DNA of 64,000 bases from Phyto melanocephala (GCA_941918925.1 OW799237.1:112324515-112388514); one strand, 5' to 3'. Counted from the first letter of the stretch, positions 12,828 through 25,617 are shown. The notes: generated by a model not told the origin, from the letters alone. Made by a program: numbers and translations.

Positions 12828-13229
12828 TTAAAAAAAAAAGAAAAAAAAACAAGGCCCAATTACTCCTCCAATGTAACCTTGAGAAGGCTCTCGTATTTTT
12901 TTCTTAATTTCATATCTACAGAGATGGAATAGGGTCGCGTCACTTATGATAATTTTCGATAAAATTTTGTCTTCCTCGTGGGCATGCTTCGGAATGGAGA
13001 ATACCAACTCATGTCGACTTGTATTGCGTATCTGTTTGCTATCGAAACAGAACTGACATTTACCGCTATTAACAAATATTATAGCATCTTCCGATAAGGC
13101 AATGACTTGCTCCAGCTTGTGATTAGGCACATTTTTAAATCTAAGGAGGAAAAAATCTACTGCTTTAACAAAAAAATCTCTGTTAATGTGCTTTACAAAT
13201 CGGTGAAATTTTTGGTTCATATTCTTCAT
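12828..13229 (-). CDS. Unassigned 133-codon frame
   Basis: The frame begins MKNMNQKFHRFVKHINRDFF and has a mixed, globular-looking composition for about 110 residues before degenerating into a poly-Phe end over a poly-A run on the plus strand. I see no signal peptide, membrane segment or known motif beyond a CQFC pair near residue 58. It could be an exon, a decayed retro-copy or chance. The end of the frame is certainly not a natural C-terminus. Confidence 0.2.
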   Translation of the reverse strand: MKNMNQKFHRFVKHINRDFFVKAVDFFLLRFKNVPNHKLEQVIALSEDAIIFVNSGKCQFCFDSKQIRNTSRHELVFSIPKHAHEEDKILSKIIISDATLFHLCRYEIKKKIREPSQGYIGGVIGPCFFFFFF

Positions 13230-14379
13230 ATTAAAAACTCAAATAAATCGGTTAAGAAGATAAACGTGGTGCTGGTTGTACAACACTGTGTACGTACGTA
13301 CTCGTTTTATTAGAAGTTGTCAACAATTCAGAAATGCTACTAGATTTGGAAACGACAACGGAACTTCCAATAGAACTGAGTGTCTTGATTTCCTATGGAA
13401 GTATCTCTGGGGAAAAAATAAGTAAGATCGTGAGTAAATATAAAGGCGTTGCTCTTAAAAGTCGTGTGATATTTTAAGCAAGTTTTGTTTGGGAAATTTG
13501 AATTGATTTCAATATTGAATAACTCTCGAACATAAAAAATCGCTTAAGAGTTTTAATGCCGAAAAAAAAACGTTCCACTCATATTCTGAACAACCTTATC
13601 AGTCGGCCCATTTTACCATTGTGGTTGTGCGTCTATATTAAAGGGATTAATAGCTTTTAACGTGTTTTTCTTATTAATTTACTACAATGAAAGAAGAAAT
13701 AAGAAGGAAAAGATATGGTCAGTTAGTTGGTTAGAAAATGAAGTTGGTGTAAAGATTCATTTAATAAGACGCCTACTCAATGTAGATATTTTTTTTTTAT
13801 TTATAGCTTGTGGCATTTAGCAGCCCACAATTTTTCATTTGTGTCTTTCATGGGCACATTTCATATATTTTTGTCATTTCTTTTTGCGTCTTTCTTGGTC
13901 TTTCTTGGATTTGTTCATTCAACACTTATTGTATTTAAGCGGCTCTTTTCTTTTTGTTTGAGTTGTTCATAAGATTCGTTTTGATAAATTTTTAAATATT
14001 GGTTTTATTTATTAGAATGGTAAAAAACGGAAAACTGTTTTTGTTTCGTATCTACACTTGACAATATTAACAGATGGTACAACTACAAAGTGTTTTTTTT
14101 TTTGTGTGGTTCTGTTTTCCGACAGGGATTTAACTGGTATGCGGTTGTCAGATCTGGTTTCTTTCTTATTTAAACATTGAATGACTGTGGAACACATTGT
14201 CTGTCACTACCTGAGGCTATAGAATCACAGGTTTAAGTGGTTATGTTATGGTTAGATTCCACGATGAGTTGGGTGAAGTTTCGGAATGCAAACTGGGGAA
14301 TATCATCGCATTCATTATGGGAGTCGGGTGGCTGGTGAACATGCGACAAGGGCACGTAGAGAAACTGTATTTCTTTCTT

Positions 14380-14573
14380 ATTTTCTATATCCTACTAACT
14401 ACTTCTTATTTTCTTATTAACTATATCTTTAGGAGCTCTCTCTCTCTCACTCTTTTTCTAATCAATTCTCTATCTTTCTTGTATAAATGGAAACACAATG
14501 GACCATATTGGTCTCCGAGTGTGGGTGTTGGAGTTGGCTCTTGCTTCCTGCATACCCCTTTCCTACCTACCTA
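14380..14573 (+). repeat. SINE remnant related to the copy at 10.86 kb
   Basis: Shares the pyrimidine-rich stretch (CTCTCTCTCAC..), the block 'aatgga.catattggtctcc.agtg.gggtg' and the terminal CCTACCTACCTA with the SINE at 10,858-11,070. The tRNA-like head is unrecognisable. Confidence 0.6.
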
Positions 14574-14774
14574 AACACGAATGAGCAAGCCATCCACATC
14601 ACTCTTTATCGCGCTTTATAAAATGGTAAAATTATTGGTTTAAAGTTCTTAAAAATGAGTCTGGCTGTTGTATAGACGTAGTTACCAGTGATTTGGTACC
14701 CCAATGGAATAAGGTTTTAAGTAATAGACTAACTGAAAGAAATATTTATCGGTGGCTATATTTCTTAAATTTGA

Positions 14775-14850
14775 ATATGGCGTAGTGAAGTGGTTAGAGT
14801 GCTCAATTCAAAACCGATGAACCCTGGTTTAAATACCGGCAGAGAAAAAA
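14775..14850 (+). repeat. tRNA-derived SINE head (family 2)
   Basis: 'atggcgtagtgaagtggtta' matches the opening at 20,055 (tggcgtagtaaagtg) and resembles an RNA polymerase III A box. It is followed after a tRNA-like distance by a decayed B box 'ctggtttaaataccggcag'. Confidence 0.5.
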
Positions 14851-16040
14851 ATTTAAGTGTTAGTCGAGTTTTTAATTTAGAGGCTCCTTAAACAAATCGA
14901 CGCTAAAATAAAAGAATTTTAGTAACGATCACCTCACTTCCTGGCAAAGAACAGTCAGCAACACATAAACGGCATAATATTAACAATTTATCGAACCGCA
15001 TTTTTAACCTATTTACGCCCTCTGTGCCAATTTGGGAACACTTCACTATCTGAGGTTTATTACAAGGTAGTTGGCTTTTTTCAATATATATTTTGCATTA
15101 TTGATTAGCTAAAAGTTCAGACATTGTATACAATATCAAAAAATGTAATTTTATTACTGGATTTTATTAAAAAAATCTTTTAGGTTTCACTATAAAGTCA
15201 GCTGTAGAGGTTTGGTATGGTTTTCTGATTATTTCTTTTAATTCAAATAGCATATCGCTATAACTATGAATTTGTTAATGAATTGAATAAATTACAAAAC
15301 ATTCATTGTGATAAATCAAAATTAGATGATTGATATGCCAATTTTGGTATAAGAATCCTATGCTTTGTGCTCTGTAATGTACAACTACATTGATACAACA
15401 TTGTTGAGAGGCGAAGCACGCAAAAAGCGTAGAATGCGTGCCGTGGACTTTCAGCTTAATAGTTCAGTTAGAAGATTTGTATTCTTTTACTTTACAGCTC
15501 TCAGTATCGAGAAGTTATTACAAATTACTGTTGCCAATAAGATGACTGATTAGTGGCCAATTTGTACTAAAACTTTTTAGAAATAATCCTAAAGGCATAT
15601 CATAATCATTTATTGCAAAGAACAAATATGACTGAAAATCATTCGGCAGCTGAAAAATGTATATTTTTGGGTTAATATATAGAAAAAAAATCAGGGGCCT
15701 AATGGACCGATTTTACTTGGCTCCAATACCAATTATTCTTTATTATTTTGACTAGACCTAATTGATGCCATATACGATTATGTCCAACATAAATGCACTT
15801 CAAAATTGTAGCACGCACAGTAAAACAAACCAACCAGTCTATATGTATGTATGTACGATATAAAATACATATTCACAGTTAATTATGCTTGATGGACACA
15901 AGGAAACATGCCTATTAGGGAAATCGCCACTCTTATCGACTACCAAATGTTGCTTTCAACAGACCCCCGAACAGACGTACATCGCTCAATCGAATTCGCA
16001 TAAAGTTTTAGAAAATATATAATAAATGTGATTGCAAACG

Positions 16041-16110
16041 AATATAATAGAAATTACAAACGGAATGACAGAGCTGTAGAGTCTTGACACCACTGGTGAA
16101 GGGTATACAA
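16041..16110 (+). repeat. Helentron-like 3' end fragment
   Basis: Contains 'agaaattacaaacggaatga', then 'ccactggtgaagggtata', the same terminal block as the better copies at 39.0 and 41.9 kb. Confidence 0.6.
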
Positions 16111-16387
16111 AAGAAAAAAGAACGTTTTTTACACAGCCATTACGGTTGACAAAATAATTAGTTTAATAAAAAAAGATCACTTAACAGGTGTCTGTAAATA
16201 CCAACGCGTTAGGCGTAAATGAAATACAAAATATATTCAATCTTCATACTTAAGAGAAATGCAAATGAAAGTAAAGGTTCCGCCATCTAACGTTATTTTT
16301 TTCAACTAGTGCTTATTTCGTTAATGGCAGCACTTAGCTCATGTCTGATTTGACAGATAATTAGTTTTATCCTTCCGCTGAACGAAT

Positions 16388-16790
16388 ATGGTTGTGTATA
16401 CGCTTGAACAACGCTGGGATATATTGCGACATTACTTTGGCCGATTTTGCCAAAAAAAAAAATCATCTTTTCCGATAAAGCTCATTTTTATGTTGGCGGG
16501 TATGTAAACAAGCAAAATTGTCGCATTTAGAGCACAGAAAACCCGCACGCATACATTTAAAAGCCGATACACCCAAAACGAGTCACTGTTTGGTGTGGAT
16601 TTTGGTCTAGAGGCATAATTGGGCCATTTTTCTCCGAAAATGAGCAAGGAGTGGCCGTAGTCAATGGCGATCGTTATCGGGCCATGTTGAACGAATTTTT
16701 GTTTACAAAAATTGAAGAGGATGATATTGGCAACATTTAGTTTCAACAGGACGGCGCTACGTGCCACACAGTCGAAGCTATACTTTTTTA
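16388..16790 (+). pseudogene. Internally deleted mariner-type transposase
   Basis: The N-terminus begins at the ATG at 16,388 (MVVYTLEQRW..). After about 18 residues it jumps to the catalytic core, with IIFSDKAHF (second-half start), GYVNKQNCRI, RVTVWCGFWSRGIIGPFF, and FQQDGATCHT containing the second catalytic Asp. The middle ~130 residues and the C-terminus are missing, and stop codons interrupt the frame. The pattern fits the Tc1/mariner superfamily with the conserved GATCH block. The flank near 16,820-16,833 (ggcggacccttt) may be the element's end. Non-functional copy. Confidence 0.8.
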
Positions 16791-16833
16791 TATCATTTTC
16801 AAAAAAATAAAAGTTATTTGGCGGACCCTTTAT

Positions 16834-18384
16834 TAGAGGCTTAAACGTATGGCAGATACGAAAACGGGTTTAACAAAAGGCCAATTGTCTAGAATCTAAA
16901 CTGAAAGTAAAAATTCCTCGGGGATATGGAGCTTTAGGTACTTAATTAAGCCTGTTTGGAGAGTTGATTTGATAGTTGTGGTTTTGGCACAAATCGCGAA
17001 GATACAGCAATGCTTAATGTGGTGTTGCATTGCACTACAAGTTGTTAACAAACACTAGGAGTTTAGGTTAAACTTAAACTTCTAAGCAAGAGTATGAAAT
17101 CATTTTCAGGAAAACGAGTATTTTGAACCTATATATTTAAGTCTTGTAGCTACTCACTGAAATCTATCTAAGTACCCTTAAGGCAGCTAATGCAGGCATG
17201 TTTTATACATCTGACTTGGTAAATTGGCATCCATATGCAATTGTTTAGGTCTGCCAAAATTGTTATTTAACACTTAAACGCCGCTGACTGTTGTTTTCTG
17301 GCATCAGAGATTTCTGCCAACAGATGATGTCAGGTGTTTTGTCAGAACAAATTAGAGCACGCTTTAATTGAAATGTTGTCAGATGACTTAGCACATGTGT
17401 TTTACAGAAGTTATATTTTAATGCTAACACACGACATGTATGTCTTTAGCAGTTCGGAATTTTACAAGTCAGATGTTAAAAACATACCGTGTATTAGCTG
17501 CTTACGTAAAATGCTTGTGATATTAATATCGCGTGACTCAAGCTAGTGGTCATTTAGATGAACAATTTTATTGAAAAAATTTTATCTTCAAAATGTTATA
17601 CCTAAGACTTTAAAAAAATTTTAATTTTGCAGTAATAAGACTGATCTTAAGATTGCTTCTGAATGAAAGTTATACACGAGTTGTTTTTTTTTTACCAGGC
17701 TTTAGGTGCCCTCTCACATTTCATCTTAATTGCTTTGTACATCCGTGGTATTAGTTTACCTTTCTTCATTTATCAATCAAATTCATCATCATCATCATTA
17801 AAACACTATAAAATATAATATTTATTAGAGTTTATTGTTCTTGGTATTTTGTTTAATCTATTTTACTTTTTTTTTATTTTTAATGTTGTACTTTTCTTTT
17901 AAATATTCATTACGCGTAATATTCTATTAATTTTTTATTACTCAATACTTTCTTTTCTACCTTCTCATTTAACTGCAAATGAAAGCAAAGAAAAAGAAGA
18001 AAAAAAAAGAATTATTGTAAACGTTGTTAATATCCATCTATCTATTGGATTCGTTGCTGTGACTTTGTGTTGCTTTCATTCTATGTCTAGTCATTGTTGT
18101 TTGTTGTCATATTGGTGAGCTTTAGGATGCCCGTGGGTGAGTGAGTGCACTGTGTGTCCACAGACAGCTTATTTTGTACCATCCGCTTTTTAAATGACGG
18201 TCGTTTTGTTGGTCTTTCTTTTACCTCCTGCTTTTCATATTACTGTTACTACGTTTCATTTTAATTTCGCTTATTCTTTTATGTTCGTGACAAGATGTTA
18301 TCAATTGTGTTTGTATACATTTAGTGGGCAGATATGGAAAATCCAATCTTAAACTGCACTTTTTCAATAGTAAAAGTAAAAAAA
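16834..18384. other. Non-coding, nothing recognised
   Basis: AT-rich DNA with poly-T and (TCA)n-like runs near 17,780-17,800. No supported gene. Confidence 0.45.
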
Positions 18385-18386
18385 TG

Positions 18387-19432
18387 CTAAAGGGTGATTT
18401 TTTGCTGTTTAGTTTTTTAGTGTATAAAACCATTTATGACATCTGGCAATACCAGAAATGTAAAGTGTGCCATTTTACCATCAATTGACTAACACGCAAC
18501 GCTTGAAAATCATTGAATTTGCCAAGCCGTATGCGAAGACTGCGTACCGAGGGGAATTTTGCTGCTGTTAAACAGTGTCAATGTTGATCGCAATAAATAT
18601 GTCAATTCGTTGGCGTTGTCAACAAAAGGACTCGTGTTATGCAACCAGCTGGAAGATTTTATATAAGGACCTCGGTATGATACAGCTGCTGCAAGAGCAT
18701 TATGTACCACAACGTCGTTTGTTTAGTGAATGAGCCTTTGGAAAGTTGAATGATGATCCATTTTTCTATCAAAAATTTATATTCATCGACAAAGCTAATT
18801 TTTGGCTTAATGGGTACATCAAAAAACAGAATTGCTGAATTTAGTGTAAAGAGCGGTCAGAGGTTGTTTAAGAGCTGTGAAAGCTCGCTAAAAGATGCTG
18901 CGTAAGGTGAGGTTTATGATCCAGGGGCATCTTTGAACCGTAGTTCTTTAATTACGTTGAAAATATTAACGTAATATTCAAATAAACAACGTACCATGCG
19001 ATGAAAATCAACTCTCTCTCTCTCTTTATAAAAATGGAAATATTGTACTAGGTGGACATGTGGTTTCAACTATACGGTACCACATGCAACACGACAAGCG
19101 TTACCCTGGACATATTGAGAGACAAATTCAGTTAGCAATGAATCGCACTTTTTAGAGCAGTCCATGGTCTGCCAAGATTTTGTGATTTAACGCCACTAGA
19201 CTATTTAATGTGGGAATACTTAAACTTTCTCGTGTACAGGGACAAGAAACCCACAATTCCAACCTTAAAAGACAACATTGCAGCTGTGAAATGGGAATTG
19301 CATGGGAAACATTTACATGAAATAATCTTTAAGAAGCGAATGGCAGGCATTTGTTCAAAGCCCAAAATAAAAATTTTGTTTACTTTTGCAAATTGTTTAC
19401 TTTTTTTAAATTTACAAAACTCAAACGTTTAA
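18387..19432 (+). pseudogene. Heavily decayed mariner-type transposon
   Basis: Starts with 'agggtgatttttt', a terminus common in this mariner group. Translated pieces in several frames keep the family order: KDLGM (~18,665), FIDKANFWLNGYIKKQNC (~18,785), a degraded GTTCNT in place of GATCHT (~19,085), and CDLTPLDYLMW (~19,185) near the C-terminus. Stops and frameshifts are frequent. Related to the copies at 16.4 and 25.6 kb but more diverged. Confidence 0.75.
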
Positions 19433-20054
19433 ATAATCATCCAGTATGATATTTTTGTAAGTGTGCTAAGGGGGAAATATTTGTGAATCTTAAATATAGA
19501 TTAAAAATTTTTTGAAAAAATCCACAACGCGCTACTAGACATTTGAAACGATGTGAACGGAATATGTAAAGTCCCTCTCTAGGATGATTAAAGAAAAATA
19601 TTAAGCACTTGGTAGCCTAATCTAAAAGGAACTAAAAATTTCAATTTGCCATCTCTGATAGCCACTCACTCTTTTCTCCTCGGACCATCTTCAGTACTCT
19701 AGAGATGTGTGCATGCAAGTGCTAACACATTGAAGCTGTGTGAAAGTAAATACATATATCTGATGTGTAGTACATTTAGTTATTAAAGAATGTCATTAAC
19801 ATTTTGGTTTCGTCGTTGACAATTGTTTTCTTCTTTTACTGCAGTTCTTCCGATTGGTTATTACATTTAATGGTTTTTTATTTGTATTATGTTTCCAATA
19901 CAAAGTTCTTGGTTGATTGTAATGAAATCGACGAAACACGTAAATATTAAAAACGCACCAGCGGAGTGTGGCAAGTAATCCAAAAAGTCATTTAAAATCA
20001 TGTATTAATAATGGATAATTATTTATGGCAAATTTTGGACCAGATATAGCTACA

Positions 20055-20230
20055 TAGTGGCGTAGTAAAGTGCTTGCCTATAAAATCAAGCACACCAAGT
20101 TCGATCCCAGTCAGAGAATGGAAAAGCCACTACCGCCTGGGAATAAAATACACGCAAATAACCGAAGGTCATTGTTTCTAGGCAACACAGATGGCAGCCC
20201 CATTATCTTAGGACCTGCTACCAGACCAAT
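20055..20230 (+). repeat. tRNA-derived SINE (family 2)
   Basis: The head 'tggcgtagtaaagtgcttgc' and the B-box-like 'gttcgatccca' at 20,099-20,109 are spaced as in a tRNA promoter. The body ends with 'aacacagatggcagcccc', shared with 10,415-10,440. Frames through it are not genes. Confidence 0.6.
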
Positions 20231-20632
20231 CATCTACTTAACTGAAACGACAACAGACTGACGAAACAAATGCAAGGCAAAAATAACAATATAACGCGCA
20301 ATGCAATGTAGATGCGAAAACAACTGCGAAAAATCGTGTAAGATGGAGGTGCTTTGTGAAAGCCATATGCTGCCAAGAGGGGTAACAAAAGGAGGAAAAC
20401 AAAATAGTAGCAGCGCTTTGTTCATCGGCATTTAGAACATCTGTTGGTTGTGTTTGTTTTCATGTGAAACTGGCCCTTCACAAATTACTCTAGGGAAATG
20501 GAACGAGGCGACTAATTGGCATCATTGTGGCAACGTCTTGCTGAAGCCAAAGTTCACTGATCTCAGCATTTACCAATTCTGAGCACAAAAAATCGATTAT
20601 CATCGATCATCAATCGACAATCGTTGTTGTTG

Positions 20633-20700
20633 TTGTAAACAATAACACTACAATGGCAATTCCAAGTAATTTAATTTCACTTGGAATACAGAACACAGGC
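20633..20700 (+). repeat. Half of a hairpin MITE (relative of 63.6 kb)
   Basis: The string 'aattcc.agtaatttaatttcact.ggaat.cagaaca.aggc' matches one arm of the palindromic unit at 63,645-63,759. Only one arm is clearly kept. Confidence 0.5.
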
Positions 20701-20829
20701 GAATGACTGCATTTCCTTGCTTCAAAAAAAAATGTAGACCAGTGATGCCAACTGGTCACAAAGCGCACAATGCAGTCACTTTCTTTAAATGTAACGGTTT
20801 TTCGAGGAATGTGAGTCAAATATAGTAGT

Positions 20830-21046
20830 TAAGGCTTTGACCACTTTAACCCCCACAATATTGGTATCAAATAAAAGAGCTTGACCAGTACAATGTAGTA
20901 AACTTTAAAAAGTGTTAAATCTAAGGTGGCGTTTAAAACAAAATGGCGAAATAAATTACAATATGGGTAGCAAGTGAAAGGGCTGACTAGTCGAAGGGTG
21001 TTATCAGATTTAGCACAACCGAATATAGCGCTCTTACTTGTTTTCT
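20830..21046 (-). mobile_element. Helentron-like element, minisatellite-bearing variant
   Basis: On the minus strand it opens with CAAGTAAGAGCGCTATATTCGG and a variant of the TCGG..CCGA hairpin. It continues with a '(g)ggct.gac.agt' tract and one unit of the ~95-bp repeat also seen at 23.5 and 45.8 kb (agagcttgaccagta ... aaacaaaatggcg). Confidence 0.55.
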
Positions 21047-22829
21047 GTTTTTCTCCCTTACGGGCTGCTACCTTTTTCTGCAACACGTATGTAAGTGGAA
21101 GGAATAAATAATCTGTTGCTGGTAGGAATGAAATAAATGCTTATTAATTGTAAAAAAAAAGAGAAGCGCTCTGGGAGACAGGTAAGCGCAAAGTAGACGG
21201 TTAATGCAGAGCTATTTGGTAATGGAGTTTTTCTTTGTGGGAATATATACAAAAACGATATCGTCTTTAGTTTAGGAGTTTTTCTAGACCTAACCTAAAT
21301 TTGAAAATGTTTTATACTTCAGATTTGGTGGTGAACTTGGAAAAGGCTTGTTTAAAAACCCAATATTAAAATATTAAGATTAAAAAGTGACAGATATTGT
21401 AGTAATAATATTTATTGCTTTATTTATATCAAGGCATATACATTCATCCGGTAATTGCAGTTCGGAGAGAATTATTTTGTTTATTTTTTTTATATATGAA
21501 GTTTGATATTTGAAATAAATTACAAAAGAAGGAAATTGTTTTTTATTGATGTATTTTGACAGTTGAAATTTAAAATAAGTTTTGAAAAAAATCAAGAGTA
21601 CCTTATGAATAAATAAGCCTTGGTTTATATATAAATATTTAACCTGACCTCGTATACACACTTACGTGAAAAAAGCTACATTGTAAAGAGAAATACTGTT
21701 AGATAGTCACTCCTGCCATTATTGAATTGTATTTAAGAGTTTATTTTTATTGTTTTTGCTATCAATGTTGCGTTGGCGTTGCCCATAATTAAGTTTTAAT
21801 GTAACTATTATTATTATTATTATTTCTCATTATTATTATTATTGTTGGTGTTGTTGATGTCGATATTGCAAGTGATGGGTTTTATAAACAGTAGTTAAGC
21901 TTTTCTTTTATCTCATTGAACTGTAATTAAAATTTAATTAAGCAATAACTGATGGATATTACAGAAAGAAGAGAAGAAACAATTTTTTTTTTTGGTAAAA
22001 TTAAATCATATTCAAGTATTTAGAGTAAATATTCAATCGCATGTCTCGATTTAATTTGCCGAAAGGCTCTAATATGTATGCAGAATTATGTTAATAAATA
22101 TTGTATAATGAACAAACGTTTATTAAAATATTTATGTACTTGTTTTGCTGAATATTTGAGCAAGTCAATTACAAAACGTCATAACAATTTATTGATTTTG
22201 CATTTTACCATTTAGAATTTTATTTGCAGATACGAGTACTACAAGGGAACTGTGGTATGATTCAAAAGTGTGTTAATTTAAGGACTTATATAATTAGGCA
22301 GCTGCCTTGCAACAAAAATCAAAAATAATGTGTGCCGTAAATTGTTGTGTAATAACAATTCGCGTGACTAGCAATTATTTATGTATGAACATTCATCCTA
22401 TTGACTTATAAGCATTTGCATGAATAGCACATTTGACCATGTTGCCGCATACTAAATACCAATAAAGTAGGCTGAGATATGAACAAAAAAACCCATAACT
22501 TATTTTACAGTCCTTTGATAATTTTTAGATTAGTTTCGTTATTATTTATTTATAAGTAATGGCTCTAGGACTATGTGTAAAAAATTTAAGACAAAGCGGT
22601 CACTAAATGATTCTCCTAAACTCCCTATTAATGTTTAGTCCCATTAGCGACACCAAATTGCGAGCTGTTGTCTCAAAACTTATTGCAAAGAAAATCTAGC
22701 AAATGGCTTCTAAATTAACTGAGATATAAGCACCAAATTACAACAGTCTCGGTACCTTACCTTAAATGTACAAAAAAAATTTTTCTTTAATACAGATTTT
22801 CAATATGGGTGTCAAAAAGGGATTCATAT
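21047..22829. other. Non-coding with (TTA)n microsatellites
   Basis: TTA arrays lie at about 21,808-21,845. No gene supported; the 93-codon minus frame at 21,380-21,661 is Ile/Tyr/Lys-rich with no motif. Confidence 0.45.
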
Positions 22830-23490
22830 TATATGAAAAACGTACATACATATACAAAAACATCCCATTGTCAAATTATTAATTTACTTATACATTTAAA
22901 AAAAAAAAAAATTAAAAAAAAATAAAAAAATATTAAAAAAAAATAATAAAAATATAAATAATAAATAAAAAATAAAAAAAATAAAATAAAAAAATTAAAA
23001 AAAAAAAATTTTAAAAATATTAGAAAAAAAAAATAAAAATATATACATAAAATAAAAAATTAAAATAAAATTTTTTTTTTTTTTACTTAGCTGAAATTCG
23101 ATGCCACGTTTTTACTCTAACCAGTGTACCACGTTTGTATGTACATATGTATGTTGTTGTTGTTGTGAAAAAAAAACGATGTGGTCGTGGCTTTTTGCTC
23201 ATATCTTAGTTCTTTATGTACCGATGTTTCTGATTTTCGATACCGATCTACCCCCAAATATTTTTGATATTTTAATACCTCAGCCGGGTCCAGGCGATGT
23301 CGTGGGCGGCTTCAAAAAGTTGATTTTAACATACACACGGACAGACCGACAAAGCTTAATCGACTCCCCCATTCATAAGCTTTCAAAAAATATATACTTT
23401 ATGGGGTCGGAAATGAAAATTGTAGAAATTTCACACGGCATGACAAACCTATATATACCCTCTTTCATTGTGTAAAGGGCTTAAAAATAT
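22830..23490 (+). mobile_element. Helentron-like element H1, 5'-truncated
   Basis: Lacks the opening hairpin, but from 'cgtacatacatat..' onward keeps the full order of blocks: a long A-rich tract (22,890-23,080), 'tcgatgccacgttt', 'gtggtcgtgg.tttttgctca', short CGGACAGAC-type repeats, 'tatactttatggggtcggaa' and a terminal ACCC..AAAGGG hairpin. The frame at 23,101-23,475 is just a reading of this non-coding repeat. Confidence 0.7.
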
Positions 23491-23522
23491 GTGGGTGAAG
23501 TTTTCTCCTTCAACGCTCACTG

Positions 23523-23620
23523 TATTGATATCAAATGATAGAGCTTGACAAGTAGAATTCAGTTAGTTGTAAACAAACTAAAAATCCAAGATGGAGTTTG
23601 AAACAAAATGGCTTACAACA
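23523..23620 (+). repeat. Single unit of the ~95-bp dispersed minisatellite
   Basis: Runs 'caaatgatagagcttgacaa' to 'gaaacaaaatggc', matching the units at 20.85 kb and in the array at 45.8 kb. It lies next to the end of H1, as if belonging to a composite element. Confidence 0.5.
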
Positions 23621-23818
23621 TTAAATCTAAGTTGTAGGCTACGCCACAATGAGGCCATTATTAATATATTTTGAGACACCTACTTATGTACTATGTACAC
23701 AATAAAAGGGTAAAAGTTAAAAAAGATTCCACAACAATAGCTTGAATGTCGCAAGACCCCCAAGTGCGAGTGCGGATAAGTAAGCGTGGTTCTAAATTTA
23801 ACCAACTCGTGTATAAAA

Positions 23819-23971
23819 TTTTGTAAGAAAAAATCGTTAAAAATTCATTTTTCTGATAAAAAAAATGTTACAATAATGCTACAATTCGAACGGGTATTTT
23901 GTAAGAAAAAATCGTTAAAAATTCATTTTTCTGATAAAAATATTACAATAGTGCTACCATTCGAACGGGTT
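23819..23971 (+). repeat. Perfect-phase tandem duplication, ~76-bp unit
   Basis: Two adjacent copies, each running TTTTGTAAGAAAAAATCG to ATTCGAACGGGT and differing at a few bases. No gene in it. Confidence 0.8.
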
Positions 23972-24762
23972 TATGTTCTATTCTAAAAATACATGCAAGA
24001 GTGGAAACAGTTACCATTTTCTTTTCCAAGCATGTTGTACAAATAATAGGCTAGACTGTATGAAATCTTACCACCAATTATATTTCAGTGTAATCAAAGT
24101 ATCCTTTTTTTTTACAGCTGTGTTATGTAAATAATTTTGAATCGCTACATATACATTAATGTCCAGTGTAAAATCAAGAAATTTTTTTCTTCCAATGAAA
24201 CAAAAAAAATGGACAACTTTGTATGGGTTTTTATTTATTGCAACATTTTTTTTAGAAAGGAAAACACCAGCGGATAGCTGGTTAAATCAAACAAAGTCAA
24301 TCATACAAATCTGAAGCATTCAAAAATTCTATATCGAAAAAAAAACTTGGTTTTGATTTAACAAAAATATTGAAGACTTTCATAGATAAGGGTGCATATT
24401 TATGTGCTTGTAGTTGCATATCAACATTTTTGTGAAGGGTACATTAAGATTTGGCATAGCCTAATATATATTTTATCAAAATTTTGCTTTTTAAATATAC
24501 ATACTTACATATGTATAAGTATTTGAATTTTTAAAATTGATAACAAATATGTATGTAAATCTCCAAGTTGTATTCATAGTGTATAAAAGAATATCATTTT
24601 ATAATTGGTTGGTACTCCCTGTAAAACATACACATACATAGGTATTTAGTACCTACAACGTTTATGTGCAACAATGACAATAATGATAGACAGAGAAAGA
24701 AACAGGTGTTAAAAATGAAGTTAAAAAAAAAACAAAAACAAAAAAACAATACATAAACTTAC
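23972..24762. other. Non-coding, with an old Helentron end
   Basis: AT-rich DNA. At 24,433-24,475 there is a worn reverse copy of the opening hairpin and 'tatacccttc' of the Helentron family. If the exon at 24,763 is real, this is its first intron. Confidence 0.45.
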
Positions 24763-25050
24763 CTCATCTTTAGCGCTAGCAGCTAATATTAATAATCCAA
24801 ATAGAACAGCAGTCCATAGCCATTTATTAAGACCATAAAAGGATGGCAATGATTTTGTTGCTGTTGCCGTTGTTGTAGATGATGATGACGATAATGTTGA
24901 TGACAATGATATACCGCTATGGTATTGCATTTGACAATGTTGTGCTGGACGATGACACTTGGTCGTCAATCTGTTAGCTGAGTTATATGTTGCTAGCAAC
25001 GATGATTTAGTATTACTACAGGTTGACAACATGTTTATCTCTTTTTGCAT
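24763..25050 (-). CDS. Likely first coding exon of an unidentified secreted/membrane protein (partial)
   Basis: The frame reads 96 codons and ends exactly on a strong donor, GATGAG|GTAAGT, in phase 0. It starts with a Ser/Thr/Ala-rich stretch (~50-70, with runs of Ser and Thr). A hydrophobic segment of ~17 residues (LWTAVLFGLLILAASA, ~77-92) followed by Lys-Asp-Glu looks like a signal peptide cleaved after ASA. The long region before it means the true start could be one of the internal Met codons (residues 7 or 41). The rest of the gene would lie at lower coordinates, but I find no matching second exon in the window, so it may leave it. I cannot name the product. Composition and donor make chance less likely, but this is unproven. 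Confidence 0.5.
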
Positions 25051-25059
25051 AAGATTTTG

Positions 25060-25617
25060 TGGATAATAAGAGTAATTTTGTAGATAATTTATTATTTTAT
25101 TTACTTATATATTATTAAGATTTTTATTATTGTATATATGTAGGTATATATTTTTATATACATGTACATATATGTATTTATGGTAGAAATGGGCACAACT
25201 TGTTTTAACTACCAAGGAGAACAACACGAAATAAAAATTTTCAAAACACTTTTAGTAAATGATTTTTAAACGATTTCAATTAAGTTCATCACTTTTTTTT
25301 TAATTTTAATTATTTTTATTATTATTTTTTTATTATTTTTTTTTTTCACATATAATTATAACAAAAAAAAAAAACAACAGCACGAATTTTATTAAACTGA
25401 AATTAGAAAAAGAGAGCAAGGAAATAAATAATTTTATTAGAAATGTGTTATACTTATTTGTTAAGGCAAGTGTTTTTTATTTGTTGGTGTTTTTTTAAAA
25501 CTTTTATAGAATTCTCTACCAGTCATGTATAGAATTTTAATTCATAAAATACTACCTATAACACAAATGTAAAATATACCTAATTTGGTGAAAATTTAAA
25601 TTTTTTTTTTAATTACA
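25060..25617. other. Non-coding, AT-rich
   Basis: Poly-A and poly-T tracts with no gene. If the exon at 24,763-25,050 is genuine, part of this would be its 5' leader or promoter. Confidence 0.4.

Larger units (their letters stand above)
13230..16040. other. Non-coding with SINE fragments
   Basis: No supported gene; the recognised repeats inside are listed separately. The remainder is AT-rich with short T runs. Confidence 0.45.

Noticed and set aside
23101..23475. 124-codon frame beginning MPRFYSNQC and similar frames at 26,685, 43,117, 49,588 and 51,826
   Set aside because: They read the same non-coding Helentron repeat. Similarity among them reflects the repeat's nucleotide sequence, and the frames differ in length and are interrupted among copies.
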